The position numbers and the translations under genes are program-made. A stretch of 64,000 nt of DNA from Timema cristinae. Its lineage: Eukaryota > Arthropoda > Insecta > Phasmatodea > Timematidae. The DNA lies in the NCBI GenBank assembly GCA_039000515.1, contig JBCFYV010000012.1, positions 120,038,056-120,102,055 of the forward strand, given 5' to 3'. Shown one piece after another: positions 21,401 through 28,200 of the stretch. Below the pieces are notes generated by a model that did no database searches, had not been told where the DNA came from, and saw nothing but the letters and a program-made list of their open reading frames with translations. Each line of letters opens with the position of its first letter. Position 1 is the stretch's first letter.

Positions 21401-23367
21401 GTTCCAGTCAGTACCTGGCCATGCTGTGTAGTTTGTTGCTGGGTTTCGGGGACAGCTGCTACAACACGCAGATATACTCTATCCTTGGCGGGATATTTCC
21501 CGAGGACAGTGCCCCGGCATTCGCCCTCTTCAAGTTCACTCAGGTGGGTCAGGCCTTTCTCGGCAAAATACGGCGACGCTAAGTTTGTTTGAATGGTCGG
21601 GGAAAATTATTATTTCAACTAGGAACTTTTTTTTTTCACAGTGTTTTGCTTCTCATTCAGGTTATACGCATATATACTAATTATATCTATGTGTTATGGA
21701 TAAGAAAGATTGAATTTAGAGGAAGTGTATCCGAATTTGCATGGAGGGGGGAGGGGGGGTGGAAAACCATTTAGCAAAAAAAACCTCTGTACACCCAACC
21801 AAAATTTGAAACTTGATCTTTGGCAGTCTAGTTTAATATGAGAGTAGCGCGTTAGACTGTGCGGCCACCAAATCAGATGAATAGAACTATTATATTATTG
21901 TTCGAGCCACTGGCTCAAAATAATTTGGTTTATTCATGAAAATGGACTGTTGGAAATCTCCATTACAGGATGTAGATTAAAAAAATCTCAATGTCAATCT
22001 AGAATAAGAAACAAGGAAAAGTTAATTTTGAAATGCATGTCAATGCTGTCCAGGTGTGAATAGAAAGAGTGTGTGTTTATACTCATCAGAGAAAGAGGGG
22101 AAGTGTTATCAGTAGATAAACAAGAGGTCTCGCAGGGTGAACTGCTTCCTTATTTTGTACATTAGCTTCTAAGTATGATAGTGCTTAAAAAGTGCTTAAG
22201 TTTCATATTAAGATGCAACCCGCTTTGCAAAATAACTCTGAAATCATCGATTAGGCAATGCTGTTAACTACAGTCTGATTTTCATTTGTAAACTGAAAAC
22301 TCATGTTGCCACGACACTCTAAATAAGAATATTACAATAATGTGTTTATATTATTTGTCACTTTAATTAATTATATATAAAGAAATTATTATACATTATT
22401 TGGTTCCTTTTATCCTTTTGTATGTTTCTGTCCACCTTTCCTGCACCTTCTTCCAAATATAATACAATTATTTCGTAAAGCAAAAAGAGGTTTTCCTTAT
22501 AGAGGGATATAGTATTATTATTAGCACCGCGTCTTAATACCCGTTCGGGTTATACCCGGGACTGGGGATTGAACCCCGGGCCCCAGCATAGAAGTCCAAC
22601 CTTACCCCTAGACCGCCAGGTCACCAGGTATATAGTAATCCAAAAGAAAGTATTATTGGAAGCTTTTGATAACTTTATAGGTGACCTGGTGGTCTAGGGG
22701 TAAGGTGTCAGACTTCTATGCTGGCGGCCAGGGTTCAATCCTCGGTCTCGGCACAGATTTATCTGATTACCAAACCTTCCTTCACCTCTGACAAGACATC
22801 TTGTGAATGTGGGGAATGCCAGCCCTCCACCGTGGTTCGGATTCCACGTTAAACTGTAGGTCCTTCATTTCATCTCACAATCACTCTACCATTACACATT
22901 AGCGTAAGTGCGTAAACCCGAACGGGTAGTAAGAGCGGTGCTAAAAAACAATAATAACAACAAAACAACAATAACAATAATAATAACTTTATAGATGAAC
23001 TTTTAATCCATAAATCAAGTAAAATATATTTCTACAGTGCCAAAGTCTATCAACTTTCAATCATTGTTGGTTTTTGAAAGTGGGCTTTCTATAAAAATCA
23101 GGGTTTATTTGATCTGTGGCCCGCCGTGTCTAGTGAATGTCTATCTATTTTCTTCCTCCACAGTCTATTGCGGCGGCTGCAAGTTTCTTCTACAGCAGTC
23201 ACATAGGGCTCCACGCCCAGTTGGGAATCCTCATCGTGTTTGCGACACTCGGCACCCTCACCTTCTGTTGGGTGGAGTGGATGTCACGCGCCAAGAAGAC
23301 CATCGGCTACAACGGCGCTATCGATGACCCGGCCTACGTTGACAGTTCCCGCGCTGTCATAGACTAG
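9239..23367 (+). CDS. MFSD11: MFSD11 / UNC93-like major facilitator protein, 5'-partial, seven exons
   Basis: Exons: 9239-9408, 11407-11583, 14625-14890, 17026-17151, 19575-19743, 21408-21543 and 23164-23367. Joined, they give 1248 nt, 415 codons and TAG, with every intron phase consistent. The product matches the UNC93-like MFSD11 family across its length: a [15 protein letters not shown] segment, a [20 protein letters not shown] loop, [10 protein letters not shown], the [15 protein letters not shown] segment, [17 protein letters not shown], and a C-terminal helix pair ending in VEW and an acidic tail. Vertebrate relatives have about 449 residues and 12 membrane helices; here helices 2-12 are visible and the first about 33 residues (helix 1) are missing. 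Members are orphan multi-pass transporter-like proteins, so the substrate cannot be inferred. All exons are intact, unlike the decayed sequence around them, implying selection. Oddities are a GC-AG intron after exon 17026-17151, a four-fold repeated donor at 14891, and introns packed with minisatellites. Confidence 0.93.
9409..11406 (+). other. MFSD11 intron almost filled by a 40-bp array
   Basis: GT-AG intron of 1998 bp. Only about 75 bp at the 5' end and about 55 bp at the 3' end are not minisatellite. The acceptor is TTCCCAG at 11400-11406. Confidence 0.85.
9483..11348. repeat. Minisatellite, 40-bp unit, about 46 copies
   Basis: The unit is CAGCCAGTATTACAACAGTA followed by GTCCCCTGGAGACCCTCAGT. 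The left 600 bp contains many shortened or damaged units (for example near 9855-9890 and 10070-10110), while the right part is regular. A larger pattern is visible: blocks with CTGCTAAAACCCTCAATCAG recur near 10495 and 10890, suggesting duplication of several units at once. Confidence 0.95.
11407..11583 (+). CDS. MFSD11: MFSD11 exon 2 of the visible series
   Basis: Starts with one base completing the alanine codon, then [20 protein letters not shown] (helix 4 side) and the conserved loop [14 protein letters not shown], ending FWAMLQA. The donor GTGTGC at 11584 leaves AG, which joins C at 14625 to make serine. The residues NY..LNSD...I.RNSG..WA are strongly conserved in MFSD11 relatives. Confidence 0.93.
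12634..14264. repeat. Minisatellite, 46-bp unit, about 35 copies
   Basis: The unit is AGCTCAAGATAGGGATAGGG followed by TGTAATGAGGTGGACTGGAT and AGAACT. Copies differ by TAAT/TGAT, GGACTGG/GTACTGG and ATAG/AGAG, and some variant pairs recur in the same order, which suggests block duplication. Units are more uniform than in the 29-bp and 40-bp arrays. Confidence 0.95.
14335..14536 (+). repeat. SINE family C relic with a family A/B tail piece inside
   Basis: The bases near 14345-14370 and 14455-14535 match family C (ACAGCGATGAGTTGACATTG; TTTGTGTGTTCTAGATTTAA; GTGCACATTGAATAAAAG). Between them sits ACCTGAACAGTAAGATGCGG plus TGCTAA, the end module of families A and B. This is either a nested insertion or a recombined element. 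Confidence 0.55.
14625..14890 (+). CDS. MFSD11: MFSD11 exon 3 of the visible series
   Basis: Starts with C completing a serine, then [19 protein letters not shown] (helix 5) and [20 protein letters not shown] (helix 6), a charged loop ([13 protein letters not shown]), and a return to the membrane at YLGVTFLYT. It ends with the first G of a glycine codon that is completed by GT at 17026. The donor GTATGT at 14891 is the first of four near-identical donors 30 bp apart; reading on through the extra copies stays open and in frame. Confidence 0.93.
14871..14990 (+). repeat. 30-bp x4 tandem repeat spanning an exon-intron boundary
   Basis: Exactly four 30-bp units, each made of CATCACTTTCCTCTACACTG and GTATGTGTTG. 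The first unit holds the real exon end, so the 5' splice site is present at 14891, 14921, 14951 and 14981 (the last is GTATGG). Thirty bases is ten codons with no stop, so use of a later donor would insert 10, 20 or 30 residues before helix 7 without changing the frame. Confidence 0.95.
14891..17025 (+). other. MFSD11 intron with a 44-bp array
   Basis: GT-AG intron of 2135 bp; the acceptor is TTGTTGCAG at 17017-17025. The part between about 15000 and 15475 holds AT-rich DNA and, near 15100-15190, a weak minus-strand SINE family A-like fragment. The rest is mostly minisatellite. Confidence 0.85.
15475..16908. repeat. Minisatellite, 44-bp unit, about 32 copies
   Basis: The unit is GTAGAAGGTGGAGTCAATCA followed by GATTGGCTCGTTGCACTTTT and AACT. 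Main variants are GGCTCGTTGC, GGCTTGTTGC and GGCGTGTTAC, arranged in mixed order. The array ends about 115 bp before the next MFSD11 exon. Confidence 0.95.
17026..17151 (+). CDS. MFSD11: MFSD11 exon 4 of the visible series (followed by a GC donor)
   Basis: Starts with GT completing glycine, then [16 protein letters not shown] (helix 7) and [15 protein letters not shown] (helix 8). The family continues with two glycines, which requires the exon to end with G at 17151 and the next to start GA at 19575. That leaves the donor GCAAGT at 17152, the usual form of a GC-AG donor. The nearby GT at 17156 would break the frame of the next exon. Confidence 0.92.
17950..18115. repeat. Two SINE family A fragments
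   Basis: The first part (17950-18035) reads on the minus strand (head with TTTGAATGCCGGC, B box). It is followed by a plus-strand body fragment (TGTGGGTACATTTCCTCTAA, CCATTAGCACAATTAACA). The tail hairpin is missing. Confidence 0.5.
18128..18925 (+). repeat. SINE family A interrupted by a solo LTR
   Basis: The head is at 18128-18176 (CACTTGGGTGGCCGCGTGGT). It resumes at 18714 with ACTAGACTGCCGATGATGGG, the B box GGTTCAAATC, the family A body, and a mutated tail (AACCCAAACGGATAGGTAGA). Removing 18177-18713 and one ACTA copy restores the order seen at 40270. It lies in an MFSD11 intron in the sense direction. Confidence 0.78.
18177..18713 (-). mobile_element. Solo LTR of an LTR retrotransposon
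   Basis: The 537-bp insert starts TGCTATCC and ends ACAACA, flanked by ACTA at 18173-18176 and 18714-18717, a 4-bp target duplication. Read on the minus strand it starts TGTTGTGCCTGACTG and ends GATAGCA, with CCAAT boxes near 18485-18590, a TATATAA box (18456-18462) and AATAAA (18388-18393) in LTR order. No internal retroviral sequence is present, so recombination between two LTRs is the likely history. A 4-bp duplication suits Gypsy- or BEL-type elements, but the class is not proven. Confidence 0.78.
19213..19293. repeat. 25-bp unit repeated three times
   Basis: The unit AGTTACAGAACAGGTGGATA + AAAGG occurs three times, with one T-to-G change in the third copy. Confidence 0.9.
19575..19743 (+). 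CDS. MFSD11: MFSD11 exon 5 of the visible series
   Basis: Starts with GA completing glycine, then [18 protein letters not shown] (the short inner loop between helices 8 and 9) and [20 protein letters not shown] (helix 9), ending AFISS plus AA. The donor GTAAGA is at 19744. The residues R.GR.P match the family. Confidence 0.93.
19744..21407 (+). other. MFSD11 intron with a 58-bp array
   Basis: GT-AG intron of 1664 bp. The array begins about 40 bp after the donor. From 20465 to 21400 the sequence is AT-rich, with a minus-strand SINE family C tail fragment near 20940-20985 (ATTTAACGTGCATTTTCTGA). The acceptor CAG ends at 21407. Confidence 0.82.
19782..20462. repeat. Minisatellite, 58-bp unit, about 12 copies
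   Basis: The unit is GTTTCCACGAACAACTGTTA followed by GCAGCGCTGCTTGGCAATAC and ATTCTTTTAAATGTCCGT. Copies are nearly identical (CGAACAA versus CGAGCAA), the most homogeneous long-unit array in the window, suggesting recent expansion. AGCAGCGCTGCT is a perfect palindrome in each unit except the first and last, which read AGGAGCGCTGCT. Confidence 0.95.
21408..21543 (+). CDS. MFSD11: MFSD11 exon 6 of the visible series
   Basis: Starts with T completing asparagine (AA from 19742-19743), then [20 protein letters not shown] (helix 10) and [20 protein letters not shown], ending in Q at phase 0. The donor GTGGGT is at 21544. The acceptor CCAG ending 21407 is preferred over the CAG ending 21411 because only it keeps the phase. 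Confidence 0.92.
21690..21890 (-). repeat. SINE family A relic
   Basis: On the minus strand: head GTGGCCGCACAGTCTAACGC, a degraded B box (AGTTTCAAATT), and body TAAATGGTTTTCCACC with TGCAAATTCGGATACACTTC. The tail is mostly lost. It lies in the last MFSD11 intron. Confidence 0.65.
22514..22625 (-). repeat. SINE family B copy with its middle deleted
   Basis: On the minus strand: the head GGTGACCTGGCGGTCTAGGG to the B box GGTTCAATCCCC, then a jump straight to the tail AACCCGAACGGGTATTAAGA and CGCGGTGCTAATAATAA. The roughly 170-bp body seen in other family B copies is absent. It lies head-to-head with the complete copy at 22681, 55 bp away. Confidence 0.8.
22681..22984 (+). repeat. SINE family B, full length with perfect target duplication
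   Basis: The tRNA-like head starts GTGACCTGGTGGTCTAGGGG (A box), with the B box GGTTCAATCC. The body has CTGACAAGACATCTTGTGAA, CCACCGTGGTTCGGATTCCA and ATTAGCGTAAGTGCG. The tail is ACCCGAACGGGTAGTAAGAG + CGGTGCTAA, then AAC/AAT repeats. AACTTTATAG flanks it at 22671-22680 and 22985-22994, a perfect 10-bp duplication as left by LINE-type machinery. Confidence 0.9.
23164..23367 (+). CDS. MFSD11: MFSD11 last exon
   Basis: Acceptor TTCCTCCACAG. It encodes [20 protein letters not shown] (helix 11) and [19 protein letters not shown] (helix 12), then a short tail with two lysines and acidic residues ending AVID and TAG (23365-23367). The ending matches the family's usual length, so the C-terminus is complete. 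Confidence 0.93.
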   Translation, partial: SIAAAASFFYSSHIGLHAQLGILIVFATLGTLTFCWVEWMSRAKKTIGYNGAIDDPAYVDSSRAVID

Positions 23368-23700
23368 CGGATGGACTTTGGGATGACGCTGGGCGATCCT
23401 CTTGGCCTGTTTATATATATTATTGATTTAAGAGACTGACTTTAGGCAATGACATCCTTGTTGCACTGAGTTACCAGGGTTGCCACACACCGAAAAAACA
23501 CATAAAAATTTATTTTATGGCTGAAAAAAAGCCTAAAAATATATGTAATATTTAGTATTGAAAAAGAGCCTAGAAATCATTAGTTTTTTAATTCTGTTTA
23601 AAAATTAATCCCAGAAAAAAAACAGTCAATTTGGTATGGATTAAAATAACCTAGAAAAACAGGGATTTTCACAAATAAACTAAATTTAGGTTATTTTAAA
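23368..23700 (+). promoter_or_regulatory. Likely MFSD11 3' untranslated region and poly(A) signal
   Basis: AT-rich sequence after the stop codon. The first clear AATAAA is at 23674-23679, about 310 bp after the stop, and another is at 24254. The first is the simpler choice because an unrelated inverted element starts soon after. The exact cleavage site is not visible. Confidence 0.45.
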
Positions 23701-23734
23701 TAGAGCACTAGGTTAAATCTTAGTTAAAATTTGG

Positions 23735-24245
23735 GAGAGATATCCAGCGCACTTACTGGAGTAATTTTATTTAGATAGAACACTAAAAATCATCATGGAG
23801 GACAAACTTTCACTGTCACAGACAGCTTCATCAGGTCAAGAGAATAGATTGTTTCTATTGATTGGACTGCAAGGTAGACTGTCAACAGCTGATTGTTTAT
23901 CAGTTATGATTTCAATGTATAGATGGCAGCACTTGAATTATATAGATAGGTAGAAAAACACTAAACAAAAAGTTGTGTTGTAAACTATATTATTATTATT
24001 TTCGATGTCACAACACTATTAATAATATAATTTATATCACAGCTTTTAATTTACCTAGTTTTTCCTATCCATACATTTAAACCAAGTGCTAACATCTGTA
24101 CATTGAAATCATAGCCTAAAAACATGATGAAGCTGTCTTTGACAGTGAAAGCTTGTCCTTAAAGAGGTTTTTTTTATTGTTCTTTCTAAAAATTTGTCTA
24201 CTTCAATATCACTAAGGTAAGTGTGTTGGTTATACCTCCTAATTT
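23735..24245. mobile_element. Inverted pair of Penelope-like 3' end fragments with hammerhead-like cores
   Basis: The left arm (about 23735-23840) and right arm (about 24120-24245) are inverted copies sharing GACAGCTTCATCA, TTTCACTGTC and GCACTTAC-type blocks. Minus-strand 23808-23834 reads CTGATGA, a CTGTC-TGT-GACAG hairpin, then GAAA, the order of a hammerhead ribozyme core. The right arm (24124-24150) has ATGATGA instead. Such cores are known near the ends of Penelope-like retroelements, and a GIY-YIG remnant of that class lies at 31083. Closing stems I and III are not evident, so activity is not claimed. Confidence 0.5.
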
Positions 24246-24332
24246 TAATCACAAATAAAGTAAAAATAATACTGAATAGTATGCGAGTCTAGTTATAAAC
24301 ATTTAACTGCAAGCTTTAAATAGTATGGCCAT

Positions 24333-24820
24333 CAGTGGTGTATGAGGATTATGAAGTAGTGGGGCTCAAGGGGGGGGGGGGGTTGATGGGAGTTCCCTCA
24401 AACAACCGGAGGCAATCTTTTTTTTACCATTATATACACCTAAAATCTTATTTTTTGGAACATTTTTAATTGGTATTTGTTAATTTGATTATTAATATTT
24501 GTAAACAATAAGCTTACGAAGAAACACTGGCAGAGAGGTGTGGGGTTAATCCCACTGACCAAATAATAATATTCTCAGAGCGTGAAGATATCCCACTTCC
24601 ATTCCATGAAAGATAGTCCACTCCAATGAAATAAATACGTTTGGTGATTGATATAGAGACTATTTGTGATCACCTGATACCTTCTTTGCTCACAATGTTA
24701 AACTGGTCATACCGCCCCCCCTCACTCCTTTATTTTCGGATTTATATAGATCTCGGAGCATCCCCAAACTATGGTAGGGGGGGCTGAGCCCCCTCAAGTC
24801 CTCCCGTGGGTACGCTACTG
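24333..24820. mobile_element. Non-autonomous hAT-like element
   Basis: 488 bp with ends CAGTGGTGTATGAGG and (reversed) CAGTAGCGTACCCACGGG, flanked by ATGGCCAT (24325-24332) and ATGGCCAC (24821-24828), an 8-bp duplication with one mismatch. CAGTGGCGTA-type termini and 8-bp duplications are hAT features. No transposase frame is present. A poly-G tract lies just inside the left end. Confidence 0.75.
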
Positions 24821-25266
24821 ATGGCCACTCCTTTCCCCCCTTTATTTCTTCATTGAAACATTTCCCCATCAAGGTCAAATAATAATGTTTAAACACCATT
24901 GACATGAATTCATGATAGTCACTTTTTTTTAAAATGAAATTTTATTTCTTTATAGGCCTATTTTTCTTTAAAGTGTCTGTAAAAATTGTGTGTGTATTAA
25001 GACAATAGTGGCAGCCCTGGTGACTGAAAAAAAAAAAAAGAACTTTCAGCTTGGGCTGTCGTTTTAAACAAGACAAACTCATGAATATATTGAGAGAATC
25101 GAAGGCTAATCGCTATAAAATGAAGATAGGTCCACTCAACTCTATCGGTGAACTTAACAACCATTCAAAAATAGACAAAGTTTGATTACATTTTTCTAAA
25201 ATATAGATCCAAATTTTATTTCTTCAAAGTTAAAAATACACATTTTCATTATAAACCCCTTTTCCT

Positions 25267-25505
25267 TACCACTGCGTCTTAATATCTATTCAAGTTATAC
25301 ACATTTATTATAATTACTCTATTGGGGTAGGAATGAAGAATTAAGCATTTCAGAAGTAATCTCCCGCATTTTCATGGAAGGAGAGTGGGAAACCAGTTAG
25401 GAAAAACCACCCTCAATAGACTTGACCTGGGATTCAAACTTTGATCTCCCCGTCATGAGCAGGCCGTCTAACACTAGAGTGATGCCCTAGACCATTTGAT
25501 CACAG
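25267..25505 (-). repeat. SINE family A relic
   Basis: On the minus strand: head ATCAAATGGTCTAGGGCATC, GACGGGGAGATCAAAG with a degraded B box, body ACTGGTTTCCCACTCTCC, and a worn tail near 25270. Same layout as 40270 in reverse. Confidence 0.65.
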
Positions 25506-26055
25506 AAGCAGGTATCGTGCACGGAACAAATTTTTGGTAACGCCAAATATTAATTTTGTGTTAATTCGTGTTATCTAATTTGTTATAATAAAAAAACTTA
25601 TTTGAGAGGCTAATATTTTTATACAATTTTGTACATTTTCATGGTTTTTTAAGCCAAAATAAAATAATATTTTTCGTTTTCCTCAAACATGTTTATATTA
25701 TTTACTGTATATTGTACTTATCACCCATACATTATTGGTATATTAAAGCTCACAATCTTCTATATATTAAAATACTTTGGATATGGTTTTGTAAGTTCAC
25801 TTTCAATACCCTTTCTGCCACAGATCATCACTACTCTGCCTGCTACATCCAAAACTAACGTCTTGTTCTCCTGTTCACTTCCTTCTTGCTTATTTACTTT
25901 TATTATCTCACAACATTGTACCTATTGCACAAAATCATGTATTCATGTTGAGACCTTCAGATTTAAATTCAACATTTTCTTTGTTTTATTTCGAATCTTT
26001 GGAATTCACAGATTCAGACTTTCCATCTATATTTAAAAGTGGTTGTTGTGCCTGT

Positions 26056-26486
26056 CTAGTCTTAAGCTATATTATAAGGCATATGAAGCTACGACAGACC
26101 TAGCAAGCAGGTAGTGGAAGATATATGATTTGAATAAAAACTGGCCTAGGGACAGGCGGGGAAAAGTAATGGATGTGAAAAATATTATAATAATAGAAAA
26201 AATAAAATATACAATTATGAAATATCTAAATACATTTATTAATATATTTGAAACGATAAATACTAATAGCTAAGTTAATGAGACACTTGGACTTGTCTTT
26301 TATTGCACAAAACCAATATTCTTAGACGTATAAATGATAAACAGAACCGCCATTCCTTTTTTTTAATCCATTACTTTTTCCCGCCTGTGTCTTAGGTCAG
26401 TTTTTTATTCAAGCTATATATCTTCCACTACCTGCTTGCTAGGTCTGTCGTAGCTTCATATGCCTTATAATATAGCTTAAGACTAG
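26056..26486. mobile_element. Foldback MITE with about 130-bp inverted arms
   Basis: CTAGTCTTAAGCTATATTAT at the left is matched in reverse at 26467-26486. The arms run to about 26185 and from about 26355 and include GAAGCTACGACAGACC and AGCAGGTAGTGGAAGATATA. The arms differ by point changes and small indels. No open frame lies in the centre. The class is unknown, and it abuts a SINE on its right. Confidence 0.75.
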
Positions 26487-26645
26487 GACAAACACAACAT
26501 CCAGTCCCCAGCCTTTAACTCATCCCTGCGAAAGGGTGAAGACTGAAGACACATTTCACCAATGATACATGTTTCGGCCATGCCGGGAATCGAACTTGGG
26601 ACCCCTAGCTCAGTAGACAGACACACTACCGACTGGGTTAACGTG
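26487..26645 (-). repeat. SINE family C, 3'-truncated
   Basis: On the minus strand: CCCAGTCGGTAGTGTGTCTG, CTACTGAGCTAGGGGTCCC and the B box GTTCGATTCCCGGC, ending at ATGTTGTGTTTGTCC. The A-rich tail is missing at the junction with the foldback element. Confidence 0.75.
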
Positions 26646-26719
26646 TTGGAGACCCATTATTCCGTTCAATAGAAATAAGTCGTTTTCGTTTGGTTTAGGT
26701 CACACGATTTAACGCAAAC

Positions 26720-27180
26720 ATTTCGTGTTGAGTTGGACTGGAGGTGACGGGGAGATCAGGTCGCACTCTCCCTCCCTGCAAATTTCGTGTTGAGTTGGAC
26801 TGGAGGTGACGGGGAGATCAGGTCGCACTCTCCCTCCCTGCAAATTTCGTGTTGAGTTGGACTGGAGGTGACGGGGAGATCAGGTCGCACTCTCCCTCCC
26901 TGCAAATTTCGTGTTGAGTTGGACTGGAGGTGAGGGGGAGATCAGGTCGCACTCTCCCTCCCTGCAAATTTCGTGTTGAGTTGGATGGAGGTGACGGGGA
27001 GATCAGGTCGCACTCTCCCTCCTGCAAATTTGTGTTGAGTTGGATGGAGGTGACGGGGAGATCAGGTCGCACTCTCCCTCCCTGCAAATTATAAATACCT
27101 CATCCCTATTCAATTAGTGTAATTAATATGCGCGAATAAATCAAATGGGTTTTAAGACTTGATGAAAACCAAAATATTGA
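26720..27180 (+). repeat. 62-bp array grown from the inside of a SINE family A copy
   Basis: Between about 26735 and 27090 a 62-bp unit repeats about 5.7 times (GGACTGGAGGTGACGGGGAG, ATCAGGTCGCACTCTCCCTC, CCTGCAAATTTCG). GACGGGGAGATC, CACTCTCCCTCC and GCAAAT are consecutive landmarks of family A SINEs, and the array is followed by the family's 3' half (CATCCCTATTCAATTAGTGT, then a worn tail at 27150). The array is therefore an internal duplication of a SINE with a small deletion. Confidence 0.85.
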
Positions 27181-27467
27181 ATGGAAGTAAACCTTATTTC
27201 ACTAGTACAGTCTTGTGGAGAATCGCTCGCCTTGGAAACAACCCACAAGCAGCTTCTAGGTCGCGCTGGTGAAGACTCACATCTTGTTGTGAAACATGAG
27301 TTGGTAACAGTTTGATTGCAAATGTAAACTTAGTTATGAAATGTTATTTGTTATTATTCAAATTATTGATACCTTTATAGATCTCTTCGCCCCTCCCATC
27401 CCCCCTCCATCATACTAAAAAAAATCTACAGTAACTATATCAAAATTAGATAACAAGATCTACCCTG

Positions 27468-27517
27468 CGTATAACCCGAATGGGTAGTAAGACGCGGTGC
27501 TAATAATAATAATAATA
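27468..27517 (+). repeat. Isolated SINE A/B tail
   Basis: GCGTATAACCCGAATGGGTA + GTAAGACGCGGTGCTAATAA stands alone with no head or body. It is a severely 5'-truncated insertion, as expected for elements copied from their 3' end. Confidence 0.8.
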
Positions 27518-28039
27518 TCTACCCACGCAGCAACATAATTATTATGACGCAGCTTTAATATAAGCATATAAAACTAACCAACTATACATTTTATTTACGT
27601 TGCATCACCATTTTTAAAATCAATAACTTCCATAAAAAAAACACAAACGGTGGTTTATCAACTTTTAGAAATGTCTTGAAGTGGAAAATCTTTGCCAATA
27701 AATGTTTGGGAAGTATTTTATTATTTGTTTTAGTTAAAGATATAGTTGATTTTAACTACAGTACAAACATGGCTCGTGTAAACAATGATCAAAATTAAGG
27801 TTTTTTAAATTTTTTATAGGCTAAAGGAATTGAAATGTTTGTATGTATATATATATATATATATATTAACACATTAAATCACAGAATAAATAATTATAAT
27901 TTATTGACAATATTTCAAGCTTCAGCTGTAAACATGATTATTAAGGGTCTTTGCTTCAGACGTTAACTATTCACCTCACTTTTTTTTTTAAATTTTATCT
28001 GATTAAACTGTCCAAATTATCCACATTTAATTTTATTAT

Positions 28040-28200
28040 TGGTCTATGAATAAAAAAGGTAGAATTTAGAGGTAATATACTTGCATTTATGTGACTGGAG
28101 AAAGAAACCATTTTTATAAAAAAACATTTTCAAAATACCTAGCTATGATTCGTAAACTGACCTCACCGCCACTGACGGACAAGTTTAGGCAAGACTGACA
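28040..28200 (-). repeat. SINE family A relic
   Basis: The minus strand shows AAATGGTTTCTTTCTCC, ACATAAATGCAAGTATATTA and a worn head. Recognisable only by comparison with 21690-21890. Confidence 0.4.

Noticed and set aside
23808..23834. Functional hammerhead ribozyme
   Set aside because: Only the core and stem II are visible. Stems I and III with a cleavage site could not be drawn, so only a hammerhead-like relic is reported.
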